From: CAWBBA01 sp963741625 | GTDB lineage: Bacteria; Desulfobacterota; Desulfomonilia; Desulfomonilales; Desulfomonilaceae | Length of the DNA: 64,000 bases | Direction: 5' to 3' | Assembly: GCA_963741625.1 (NCBI GenBank) | Contig: CAVUIT010000009.1 | Span: 434,001 to 498,000, forward strand | Part shown: piece after piece, positions 26,708 to 35,199 of the stretch | Position numbering within the stretch: the first letter of the stretch is position 1 | How the letters are laid out: every line of letters starts with the position of its first letter | Made by a program: the position numbers and the translations under genes | The notes under the pieces: model-generated | What the model was told of the DNA's origin: nothing | Seen by the model: only the letters and a program-made list of their open reading frames with translations | Database searches by the model: none

Positions 26708-27805
26708 TCATTCTGTGATGTTGACCCGGACGTTGCAGGTCAGACCATCTTTGATCTTTCCATCCTGATTTTCCAGGAGACACTCTATGTCGTAATCCGC
26801 AGGAACTTCCAGGGCTGCATTTCTGCTCGTCCAGGGTATCCTGCTCACTTTGCAAGGGTACTTCTTATCGGGCATTGCGTCAAAAACGATGGTTCCCCGA
26901 TCTCCAGTTTTCAACTTCACCAGATCCAGCTCATGAACTTTACAGCGTACCAATATCGGGTTCATAGGTGCAAGGGTCATGGCATGAAAACCCTTTGCGG
27001 TCTCCGAATTTACGCTGATTTCCGGAGATATCCAGACCACGTTCCCTTCTATAGGAGCCTTGAGAAATGCCTTGTCCAGGGGCAGGTTCGAGTCTGAATA
27101 CGAACGGTTGGTCTGCCATTCCAGCAAATCGAGGTCTCTTTTCTGCTTGGCTTCGTAGAAACGAAGATCTTCCTTTGTTTTGGCCAGACCCGCCTCAGTT
27201 TGCTTGATGGTGTCCTCGATTTCGAGGACCTCCTTCTTCATCTGTTGAAGTTGCCGGTCCTTATTCTTAACAGCCTCCGCCTGGGCCATTTCTTTGGACT
27301 GAAGTTCACGCAGGTCTGAGAGTTCCTTTTCAACTCTTTCCACGTCCAATCTTTTCACAGCGAGACTTACTTTTGTTAATTTATCAAGGTTAATTTGTTG
27401 GTCGTACAAGGATTTTTTCAGAGAGAGCACCTGCTCGGGATAGAGCACATTGTGGACGTGCATCACCGACTCGCGGTCGATTTTATATGCGGCCAGGGTG
27501 TCGTCCTTATTAACCGCCTGGCCTTCCTTGACAGGGATGTCAACTATCTCCCCAGAGAAATAAAAAATCAGGTTTCGCTTTACAACCGCGAAGCTCTTTC
27601 CACGGAAAAGGATCTCGGCTTCGGATTTGGCGTCGGCGATCTGGGGGACTATGGCGGCTTTTGCCGGACTAGGGCTCGAAACGGCACTCTTGGGCTCCTG
27701 CGTGATCGCCACCAGGACCAGCGACGCAAGTGCTACAAAAGTCGCCAGGAAAACACCCAGCGCTTTCGCCCGCCGCCGGGGCTTGTCAGTATCGAATTCC
27801 GGCAT
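26708..27805 (-). CDS. HlyD-family periplasmic adaptor protein
   Basis: The 365-aa protein has one N-terminal membrane segment (LGVFLATFVALASLVLVAI), a lipoyl/barrel half-motif (GEIVDIPVKEGQAVNKDDTLAAY), a long coiled coil from about residue 130 to 230 rich in K/E/Q, the second lipoyl half (LKAPIEGNVVWISPEISVN) and a beta-barrel end. This is the layout of membrane-fusion proteins bridging an inner-membrane pump to TolC. The ATG overlaps the preceding outer-membrane factor gene by 20 bases. No ABC or MFS pump lies beside it; the nearest inner-membrane partner is the glycosyltransferase. Confidence 0.85.
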   Translation of the reverse strand: MPEFDTDKPRRRAKALGVFLATFVALASLVLVAITQEPKSAVSSPSPAKAAIVPQIADAKSEAEILFRGKSFAVVKRNLIFYFSGEIVDIPVKEGQAVNKDDTLAAYKIDRESVMHVHNVLYPEQVLSLKKSLYDQQINLDKLTKVSLAVKRLDVERVEKELSDLRELQSKEMAQAEAVKNKDRQLQQMKKEVLEIEDTIKQTEAGLAKTKEDLRFYEAKQKRDLDLLEWQTNRSYSDSNLPLDKAFLKAPIEGNVVWISPEISVNSETAKGFHAMTLAPMNPILVRCKVHELDLVKLKTGDRGTIVFDAMPDKKYPCKVSRIPWTSRNAALEVPADYDIECLLENQDGKIKDGLTCNVRVNITE

Positions 27806-29087
27806 TGTATTTATTTAAACCTCCTGCAATAGTCGCAAGGTCGATCAGAGACGTTACCCTTCCTTCAAGGCTGTTGAGGGAATCAACATAAGCCTGAACT
27901 TTCTCTAGGCGCTTCTCCACATATTGCTCGTATGTGATTTCTCCAGCCTTATATTGGAGAAAGGCCCTTTCCTCGGTCAATTCGGCAAGTCTGGCCTGTT
28001 CGCGATTAAACCCTTCTCTTTCTCCTGAGAGGCCAAGCTCGCCGCGCAAGCGTTTGAACTGGTTATACAGTCTCTGCGAAAACTTGTCGCGGTCTATCTT
28101 GAGCTGCTCAGCCTTCAGCTTTTGTCTCTTAATGTCACGTACGCGTTTAAAACCATCCCAGACCGTGTAATCCAGCCCTAGTGCGAGGTTGAACCCGGAG
28201 GTTCGGTCTACTTGATTCTGCACATCCTCGAGCACAAAGACAGGCTTGGGAACGAGCGCAACGTAAGCTCCCGTGATCATGTTGGATTGAAGCTGTTCCT
28301 TCTTAGCCAAAATCTTCAGGGGCATGTTCCCCGCCTGAATTTCTGCAAACGTGACCAGCTGACCGTTGAATCCCGAGAGGATCTGATTGGCCGCGTCGCG
28401 CGTGTCAAGCGGAAGATAATAGTCGGGATGGTAGCCCATAATCATCTTGAGCTGCCCTATCTTCTCCTCCATCTCGGCTTCCAAAGTCTTGAGCTTGACG
28501 CGTTCGCCTTTCAGGTTGTTCGTCCAGAGCCTGACCTCCAACGGATCCACGGCCCCCTGCTCGTGCCGGCTCTGTCCATAGCTTACTTTATTCTGATGCA
28601 GAGCCATGATCTGCTTACGGGCTCGAATGGTCTTTTCCAAAACATGAATACGATAAAAGATCTTGGCCATCTGGCTAATATTGTCGGAAATTTTGTCGTA
28701 ATGCGATATCGTCCCTATATCTACCATGATGCCGCTGGACTTGATCTTCAACAAAGCAAGATAAGGGTCCCAGTTCGTTATGAAGAGCTGGACGTTCAAA
28801 GGTGTTGTCAACTGGTCAGAGGCCGTGGCGAGGTAATAACGCGTTACAATTTGAAGAGTCGGGAGAAGTTCAGCGTGGGCGTCTTTGACATCAGCCGACG
28901 CTATTTGTATAGCAAGGCGATTCCTAAGGAATTCTTCCGAATGGACAAGTGCGTATCGAACGCAGGTGGGAAAGTCAAAGTAGCCACCGGACTCGCTCTT
29001 GACCTTTGACGCCGAGGAGGCCGGCAGGACTTGCGGAAACAAGAAGACGCAGGCCGCAAGAAAGAGCAATAGCCTACCGGCCGACAT
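27786..29087 (-). CDS. TolC-family outer membrane efflux protein
   Basis: I chose the ATG at 29087 because it starts a clear signal peptide (MSAGRLLLFLAACVFLFP, then ALPASSA-type cleavage region); the frame is open to 29303 but the extra 72 residues look non-coding. The mature protein of about 410 aa is rich in long amphipathic helices, with repeats typical of TolC (KNRLAIQIASADVKDAHAELLP-like first repeat and LKAEQLKIDRDKF in the second). It should form the outer-membrane exit duct for the adaptor encoded next, which it overlaps. No good ribosome-binding site is visible, so the start is uncertain. Confidence 0.78.
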   Translation of the reverse strand: MSAGRLLLFLAACVFLFPQVLPASSASKVKSESGGYFDFPTCVRYALVHSEEFLRNRLAIQIASADVKDAHAELLPTLQIVTRYYLATASDQLTTPLNVQLFITNWDPYLALLKIKSSGIMVDIGTISHYDKISDNISQMAKIFYRIHVLEKTIRARKQIMALHQNKVSYGQSRHEQGAVDPLEVRLWTNNLKGERVKLKTLEAEMEEKIGQLKMIMGYHPDYYLPLDTRDAANQILSGFNGQLVTFAEIQAGNMPLKILAKKEQLQSNMITGAYVALVPKPVFVLEDVQNQVDRTSGFNLALGLDYTVWDGFKRVRDIKRQKLKAEQLKIDRDKFSQRLYNQFKRLRGELGLSGEREGFNREQARLAELTEERAFLQYKAGEITYEQYVEKRLEKVQAYVDSLNSLEGRVTSLIDLATIAGGLNKYNAGIRY

Positions 29088-29624
29088 GGAGGTTGTCGAT
29101 AGCCGCCGGGCAAGGCTCTTTCCGTAACACAGCGAATCCTTGACAGCCCGTGACGCAAAAATTAACACGTATTTCCCACACCTTGAGGTCCCTTCCGAGA
29201 TTGAACGGTAGAGACTCACTGCAACGTATAGCAAACAAACACCAAAGAATGACCACACTTCTGGCCAAAATGCTTGGCGCAAGTATATCCAATCATCCGG
29301 CAAAAGTCAACGATGTTCGGGGTTATTGCTGCACATCACCAATAATCAGACGGCAGGGAACTGAACTTCATATCATCGAGGGGGAAAGTATTGCAAACGC
29401 GAAATTCGCATTTTCTATTAAAAATCCGCTTACCCTTATTTCATCTGTAGGCCGAATCACTTAATTGCGAATGGATTATTTCTATGGCCCAGCTGAAGCA
29501 GATTCAACGCATTTGGTTATTCGCAGGTCGTCGTGTTCTCTGTGGGACTGATTGCGGAGTAAAGTCAACAATCCAATTGCGAATGAACAAAATTTCTCCA
29601 CCTAAATTCTTAGGAGCCAGCCAA
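29088..29624. other. Intergenic region upstream of the efflux operon
   Basis: No gene is recognisable. The stretch is AT-richer than its neighbours and carries AATTGCGAATG twice (about 29463-29473 and 29575-29585) and a GCGAAATTCGC palindrome near 29399. These could be regulator sites for the efflux genes on the minus strand, but I cannot assign them. Confidence 0.3.
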
Positions 29625-30098
29625 TTATTTTGGTCGAGTCCTAAGTGCCTTGCTGACATTGGGAGCCGTATCTGCGGGACTGACCTTGTACCATGCCTGT
29701 AATATTATTCCCTTTTCATTTATCAGGAAAGAGGAACGGATAATGCCTTCGTAACTCTTGCCATACATTTTTTTCGTGCCCCAAGCTCCATAAACCTTAG
29801 CTACTGAATGATCCTCATCGGAGAGCAGCGGAAAACCAAGCTCATATTTTTCGTCAAATTTTTTCTGTTTTTCCGGCTTGTCAGGGCTTATGCCGATAGC
29901 GGCCACACCTTCGACTTCCAGGTCCGGTCCGGCATCTCTCACACTGCATGCTTGTTTAGTACATCCAGGTGTGTCGGCTTTAGGATAAAAGTATACTAAC
30001 ACCTTCTTTCCCTTGAAGTCAGAAAGCTTAACGATCTTACCGCCCTGATCCATCAACTCGAAAGATGGTGCTTTGTCTCCAGCCTTAAGCTTGGCCAT
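29625..30098 (-). CDS. bcp: Thioredoxin-dependent thiol peroxidase (Bcp/PrxQ)
   Basis: The 157-aa peroxiredoxin reduces H2O2 and organic hydroperoxides. The peroxidatic cysteine is in DTPGCTKQACSVRD, with the resolving cysteine five residues on, the atypical 2-Cys PrxQ pattern. FYPKADTPGC and the later SPDKPEKQKKFDEKY are typical. The start ATG at 30098 (MAKLKAGDKAPSFEL) overlaps the end of the acyl-CoA ligase gene by 14 bases; the longer open frame to 30179 lies inside that gene and was not used. Its likely role is oxidative-stress defence of an anaerobe. Confidence 0.93.
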   Translation of the reverse strand: MAKLKAGDKAPSFELMDQGGKIVKLSDFKGKKVLVYFYPKADTPGCTKQACSVRDAGPDLEVEGVAAIGISPDKPEKQKKFDEKYELGFPLLSDEDHSVAKVYGAWGTKKMYGKSYEGIIRSSFLINEKGIILQAWYKVSPADTAPNVSKALRTRPK

Positions 30099-31767
30099 TC
30101 TTTCCCCCCTTTGCTTGATCCATTGCCCTGAGTTCTTTACGGAGGATTTTGCCCACAGCGCTTTTCGGAAGGTCATCAAGGAATTCCACGTACTTGGGAA
30201 TTTTGTATTTCGTGAGGGATTGCTTGCAGTACTCTATGATCTCCTCGGCTGTAGCTGTTTGTCCATCCTTGAGAACAACAAAGGCCTTGACGCGTTCGCC
30301 GGAATGCTGATCCGGGACCCCAACTGCACATGCCTCTCGTATTTTCGGATGCCCAAATAGTACTTCATCCACTTCTCGAGGGTACACGTTGAATCCGCCG
30401 GATATGATCATATCCTTCTTCCGGTCCACGATGGTGAAATACCCTTCTTCGTCCACGGTCGCTATATCGCCCGTGAGGAGCCAGCCGTCCTTCAGGACTG
30501 CAGCGGTCTCCTCGGGCCGGTTAAGGTAGCCTTTCGTCACCTGAGGTCCTTTCACACAAAGTTCTCCGGGTTCTCCGAAGGCCGTGATCTCTCGGGTGTA
30601 GTCTTCGATATCCACAAGTTTTGCATCGGTATTCGGGATCGGAAGTCCTATGCAACCCGGCTTTTCTTTTCCACCCAACGGGATGCAGTGTGTTGCGGGG
30701 CTGGTTTCAGTGAGGCCGAAGGCTTCGGAGATCAAAATGCCGGTCAGGTCCTTAAAACCCCTAATGGTCTCCAGGGGCAATGGAGCCGCTCCAGAGAAGC
30801 AACCCTTAACCGATTTTAGGCTATACTTTTTAATATCCGGATAATTTATCATCACGTTGAACAGCGTCGGTACCCCTGGAATCAGCGATACTTTGAACTT
30901 GTCAATCGCATCCAAAATGGCTTTGGCTTCGGGTTTTGCAATCAATACGTTGCACCAGCCAAAAAAGATCCCAATGTTCATTACCGCGGAAAGGCCGAAA
31001 GAATGGAAAAAAGGCAGGCATCCGAGTATCGCTTCCTCCCCGTCGCGGAATTCCGGGGCCCAAGCACGCACCTGTTGACAGTTGCTGGAGAAATTCCTCT
31101 GGGTCATCTGCACGCCCTTTGAGACACCTGTGGTGCCACCCGTGTAGATGAGCACCACAGTCTCATCCATGTCGGGTCGGTGATTTCCCGCAATCGGCTC
31201 ATGGCTTTTCAACAGATCCGTAAACTCGAAAACCTCGGTGGCCCGAGGGGTCTTAAGGTGAAGATCTTTTTTCACAAACGGGAAGAGCTGCTTCAGGGGA
31301 AAAGGTAGGTAATCCCTTATGTGACACGAGATGATCTTGGTGATACCCGTCCTTTCTCTCAGCTTAATCATCCTGGGAAGGAGGAGGTCCAGACAAATGA
31401 GCGTTTGGGATCCGGAGTCGTTGAACTGGTGTTCGAGTTCGCGGTCCGTGTAAAGAGGGTTGTTCGGTACCGCCACCGCACCCAAACGCAACGCCCCGTA
31501 GAACCCGACAACATTCTGCACCAGGTTAGGCAGCAGCAGGGCCACTCTATCGCCTGGCTTAACTCCCAGGCCCTTCAGGGCCGAAGCAAACCTGGAGACC
31601 ATTTCGTCCAATTCTTTGAAGGATATGGTCTTGCCTTGGAAGATGAGAGCGGGCCTGTGGGGAAATCGGCCGGCTGTCCGTGTCAGGGCCTCCTGAAGGG
31701 TGATATCCTGGAGGTCAATAGTTGGGGGAACTCCCGGCGCATAGGATTTGAGCCAGATCTTTTCCAT
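30085..31767 (-). CDS. Long-chain acyl-CoA synthetase (AMP-forming)
   Basis: About 560 aa. The ATP/AMP motif LIYTGGTTGVSKGVQ, the FGLTETSPA acyl-adenylate motif, GELCVKGPQVTKGY, DGWLLTGDIA and the C-terminal catalytic lysine in KSAVGKILRKEL are all present, so both half-reactions (adenylation and thioesterification) should be possible. I chose the ATG at 31767 (MEKIWLKSYAPG) because GGAGGTGCG lies upstream; a start five codons earlier is possible. It is FadD-like; fatty-acid use is supported by the dienoyl-CoA isomerase and reductase genes elsewhere in this window. Confidence 0.9.
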   Translation of the reverse strand: MEKIWLKSYAPGVPPTIDLQDITLQEALTRTAGRFPHRPALIFQGKTISFKELDEMVSRFASALKGLGVKPGDRVALLLPNLVQNVVGFYGALRLGAVAVPNNPLYTDRELEHQFNDSGSQTLICLDLLLPRMIKLRERTGITKIISCHIRDYLPFPLKQLFPFVKKDLHLKTPRATEVFEFTDLLKSHEPIAGNHRPDMDETVVLIYTGGTTGVSKGVQMTQRNFSSNCQQVRAWAPEFRDGEEAILGCLPFFHSFGLSAVMNIGIFFGWCNVLIAKPEAKAILDAIDKFKVSLIPGVPTLFNVMINYPDIKKYSLKSVKGCFSGAAPLPLETIRGFKDLTGILISEAFGLTETSPATHCIPLGGKEKPGCIGLPIPNTDAKLVDIEDYTREITAFGEPGELCVKGPQVTKGYLNRPEETAAVLKDGWLLTGDIATVDEEGYFTIVDRKKDMIISGGFNVYPREVDEVLFGHPKIREACAVGVPDQHSGERVKAFVVLKDGQTATAEEIIEYCKQSLTKYKIPKYVEFLDDLPKSAVGKILRKELRAMDQAKGGKNGQA

Positions 31768-31902
31768 TGGTCGCACCTCCAATATATGTTTTGGGTCAAC
31801 ATTCTGAGCAGACCCCTGCCCCCTTGTTCCGGTGAGTCAGCAAACCGTATCAATTGCTTGTCAAGTGCGACGAATTGCAGTCAAAGAAAGTTAAATTCTT
31901 GT

Positions 31903-33024
31903 TCAGTGCATAGCCAGGTCGTGCAAAGGCGTATACGAGTACCCCAGGGCCTCGGCAACATTGGCATAGGTCACTACGCCCTTGTAAAGATTGACACCCT
32001 TCGCGAGAACGTGATCCTCCGCAATGGCTTTTTCGATCCCTTGATCCGCAAGCTTCAATGCATAGGGCAACGTAATGTTGGTCAGAGCAAAGGTAGAAGT
32101 GCGCGACACTACGCCGGGCATATTTGGAACACCGTAGTGCAGCACCTCATCCACCACAAATGTGGGATGCTGGTGTGTTGTCGGCCTCGACGTCTCGCAG
32201 GATCCCCCCTGATCGATTGAGACGTCCACGATTACGCTGCCGGCTTTCATGGCGCTGACCATCTCACGGGTAATGAGTCGGGGAGCCCTGGCTCCCGGAA
32301 TGAGAACCGACCCGATCACAAGGTGGGACTTGATCACAGCCTGCAGGATGTTCTCATAGTTTGAAATCAGGAGAGTCACTTGATTTCCGTAGATGTCGTC
32401 CAAGTGCATCAAGCGTCGCTGGTCCACATCCAAAACATAGACGTCAGCGCCGAACCCGACCGCTATCTTTGTCGCAGCTCGGCCTACAGTGCCTCCGCCT
32501 ATTATGGTCACGCGGCCGCGACCGACGCCGGGCACACCGCCCAGGAGCACGCCCCTGCCACCCTGGGTTTTTTCCAGGAAATGCGCCCCGATCTGGACCG
32601 CCATGCGACCGGCAACTTCGCTCATGGGGACTAATAGGGGCAAAGTGCCGTCATCCAACTGGATCGTTTCGTACGCGACCGCGATAACTTTTCGGTTGAG
32701 AAGGGCCGCGGTAAGCTCGGGAGCGGGGGCCAGATGAAGATAAGCGTACAGAATCTGGCCTTCGTGCAGCAGGTCGTACTCGTCTTTTAGGGGCTCCTTT
32801 ACTTTCATGATCATGTCGGCTCGGCCATACACCTCGACCCGGTCGGGCAGGATCTGTGCGCCCGCGGCCAGGTACTCCTGATCGGAGATCCGGCAACCTT
32901 CTCCGGCCCCCTGTTCGATAAGCACACTGTGGCCGTGTTCAGTAAGCGCACGCACGCCATAAGGGATGACACCCACCCGATATTCATCTTCTTTGATTTC
33001 TTTAGGAATTCCGATGATCATCAC
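31903..33024 (-). CDS. ald: Alanine dehydrogenase
   Basis: The 373-aa NAD-dependent enzyme interconverts alanine with pyruvate and ammonia. It begins MIIGIPKEIKEDEYRVG (conserved Arg), has KVKEPLKDEY (catalytic lysine), YLHLAPAPELT (active-site His), the Rossmann motif IIGGGTVGRAA, and SIDQGGSCETSRPTTHQHPTF. The length equals the family standard (about 371). It is single-copy, on the minus strand, with a candidate promoter at 33114-33142 and a divergent HATPase-GNAT gene upstream. Confidence 0.96.
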   Translation of the reverse strand: MMIIGIPKEIKEDEYRVGVIPYGVRALTEHGHSVLIEQGAGEGCRISDQEYLAAGAQILPDRVEVYGRADMIMKVKEPLKDEYDLLHEGQILYAYLHLAPAPELTAALLNRKVIAVAYETIQLDDGTLPLLVPMSEVAGRMAVQIGAHFLEKTQGGRGVLLGGVPGVGRGRVTIIGGGTVGRAATKIAVGFGADVYVLDVDQRRLMHLDDIYGNQVTLLISNYENILQAVIKSHLVIGSVLIPGARAPRLITREMVSAMKAGSVIVDVSIDQGGSCETSRPTTHQHPTFVVDEVLHYGVPNMPGVVSRTSTFALTNITLPYALKLADQGIEKAIAEDHVLAKGVNLYKGVVTYANVAEALGYSYTPLHDLAMH

Positions 33025-33113
33025 AGTCCCCGGTTACACTCAATTTTGGCACTTTTGCTGTCGGTTGGTCTGTAGCTTGGCCCGACTGGGCCGCGCCGGA
33101 GAATTGTTGCCGT

Positions 33114-33142
33114 AAAGTAACAGCATCGTGAGAATTAGTCAA
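33114..33142 (-). promoter_or_regulatory. Predicted promoter of ald
   Basis: Minus strand: TTGACT (33142-33137), 17 bases, TACTTT (33119-33114). The -10 is weak (3 of 6), but the spacing is optimal and it is the only such pair in the ald upstream region. Confidence 0.4.
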
Positions 33143-33261
33143 AAAAGATAATGAATATGTGCCGAGCGGACTAGTGCGGCACTCAACGTCTAGGGAACTC
33201 AATGCCCAGGGTGGATTTCATTGCAACCTGTGCTTGACCCATCACCGCCGGAGCCCCTACA

Positions 33262-34791
33262 GTGACCACCATCATGAGCACCTCCGAACCATGCCAATAT
33301 TCAAAACTAACCATTCCCACCGATATTTCCTATGTTGGTGTCGTTGGAGCATACGTGCGGCAGGTGGCTCAAAACTTCGGTTTTGACGAAAGAGCCTGCC
33401 TAGCCATTGTTGTCGGAGTCGAAGAGGCAGTCTCAAATATTATCAGGGAGGCCTTCAGCCCCGATGACCAAGCCACGCTTGATATAAGTTGTGAACGAGT
33501 ATCTATGGGCCTCAAGATCGTGATCAAAGACAAGGGGTTGCCGTTTAAGCCCACTGGGCTCCTGTCTCCGAAACGTGCATCGGATGCCAAGCCATTGTCC
33601 GGACCTCAACGCGCCCTTGTTGTGATGAAACAGACCATGGATGAAGTGTCTTTCCGCAACATGGGTTTGGAAGGGAAAGAAACACACCTTATCAAATACT
33701 TACAGACAGGAACCATCGAAGACTATTACCAGAGTTGTGAAATTGAACCCTATCAGGAACCGCGGACCGGCAAGCCCGGGGCAGCCAAAGCAGTAGACTT
33801 CGAAGTTCGGCCTATGCAGTCCCACGAGGCAATAGAGGTCTCGAAATGCTTCTACAAATCCTATGGATACTCGTTTGTGTACAGGCAGATTTACTATCCG
33901 GACAGAATAGTCGAACTCAACGAAATAGGACAAATGGAGTCCGTGGTAGCGGTCACACCGGATAACGAAGTAATAGGTCACTGTGCCCTGCTAAGGTGGG
34001 ACTCTCGCCCTGATGTCGCAGAAATTGGCCTGGCGGTTGTCAAACCTGAATTTCGGGGGCAGGGATGTCTCACTCGGCTCACGGAATATCTGATTGAAAG
34101 AGCAAAATCCGAAGACGCGAAAGCGCTCTTTGTCCTGGCTGCCACCAATCACACCTATTCCCAGCAGGTTATCCATCGGTTCGGCTTCAATGACTGTAGC
34201 TTACTTGCGGGCTTCGGCCCGGCAACGTTGTCCTTCAGGGGCCTTACTGAAACGCTTCCCCAGAGGGAAACATATCTGATCTGTTTTCGATACCTGGAGA
34301 AACCTGAGAAGTTCCCGCTCTACCCGCCGGAGCATCATAAGGAATTCATACGAAAGTTGTACCGCAATATAGGTCTCGAACCCCAGTTTGAGACGCCCGC
34401 TGAGCCGGAACCCCGATTTTCCGAGCCTCATTCCAAATTGACAGCCGCGCACTACAGTCCTTCAGGTTTCGGCTGGATTGAAATCGAGGGGTACGGTGCC
34501 GATGTCGTGCAGGAGGTCAAAGCACGGCTCAAAGAGTTTTGCCTGAAGCATATTGAGGTCATACAGCTCTATTGCAACCTGGGCGACCCTCTAACCTATT
34601 ATATGATTCATGAGTTCGAGCAATTGGGTTTTTTCTTCATTGGGCTCAAGCCGAGTTCCACGCTGGGAGATGCCTTGATCCTGGAGTACTTCAACAATGT
34701 GGCCATAGACTACGACAGAATCAAACTCGCCTCGGCTATGGGCTATGAACTGCGGTCCTATGTCAGGAAACATGATCCGAACCAGGAGTAG
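33262..34791 (+). CDS. Anti-sigma-like HATPase fused to GNAT acetyltransferase
   Basis: The 509-aa protein starts at a GTG with GGAG eight bases upstream (an in-frame ATG lies four codons later). Residues 15-150 are an RsbW-like HATPase_c domain with N-box VGVEEAVSNIIREAF and G1-like DKGLPFKP. Residues 180-340 form a GNAT acetyltransferase with the acetyl-CoA loop EFRGQGCLTRLTEYL. The C-terminal 150 residues look like a further GNAT-type fold. Such proteins may couple ATP or partner-protein sensing to acetylation; no sigma or anti-anti-sigma gene is adjacent. It is divergent from ald and upstream of the PPDK-like gene. Confidence 0.75.
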   Translation: MTTIMSTSEPCQYSKLTIPTDISYVGVVGAYVRQVAQNFGFDERACLAIVVGVEEAVSNIIREAFSPDDQATLDISCERVSMGLKIVIKDKGLPFKPTGLLSPKRASDAKPLSGPQRALVVMKQTMDEVSFRNMGLEGKETHLIKYLQTGTIEDYYQSCEIEPYQEPRTGKPGAAKAVDFEVRPMQSHEAIEVSKCFYKSYGYSFVYRQIYYPDRIVELNEIGQMESVVAVTPDNEVIGHCALLRWDSRPDVAEIGLAVVKPEFRGQGCLTRLTEYLIERAKSEDAKALFVLAATNHTYSQQVIHRFGFNDCSLLAGFGPATLSFRGLTETLPQRETYLICFRYLEKPEKFPLYPPEHHKEFIRKLYRNIGLEPQFETPAEPEPRFSEPHSKLTAAHYSPSGFGWIEIEGYGADVVQEVKARLKEFCLKHIEVIQLYCNLGDPLTYYMIHEFEQLGFFFIGLKPSSTLGDALILEYFNNVAIDYDRIKLASAMGYELRSYVRKHDPNQE

Positions 34792-34940
34792 TTTAACAGT
34801 AGCAGCCTCTGATTAATGGTCCTGCCCGGTGCCGCAAGGTTAACGGGTCCAAGAAGGACCAGTGAGCAGGCTCTCCACAACTCCTTGCCGGCGCCTCATA
34901 TGAGCTAACTTAGGAAAATTATGTCCGTGATGTCAGTTGC

Positions 34941-35027
34941 TTATCACCCTCCCCCTTCCCCCTCACGTCAAGGGAGGGGGTACTGAAAACCCTCTCCCCG
35001 CCGCGGGAGAGGGCAGGGTGAGGGGGG
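34941..35027. repeat. Palindromic intergenic repeat, copy 1 (related to 63645-63728)
   Basis: The segment contains two nested inverted repeats: CCCTCCCCCT...AGGGAGGGGG and CCCTCTCCCC...GGGAGAGGG, ending in GTGAGGGGGG. A close relative with the same order lies at 63645-63728. The rest of the 408-base gap 34792-35199 shows no gene. Confidence 0.75.
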
Positions 35028-35199
35028 CCTTGCGGAATCAAAGCACGGCCTTAAGTTAGCACCTATGTGCCGGTGCCTTGGTTCTCGGCGTGGGATTTCC
35101 TTCATGAAATCTTAAACATACACACCACCTGAACTTCTTGCGGTTGAGATCACAATGCTTTAAGCTTTTAGTCGGGAATTTAAAGGACTGGAAAGAACT

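Noticed and set aside
33234..33265. TTGACC...TACAGT promoter before the HATPase-GNAT gene
   Set aside because: The -10 would overlap the start codon, leaving no leader or ribosome-binding site in the transcript.
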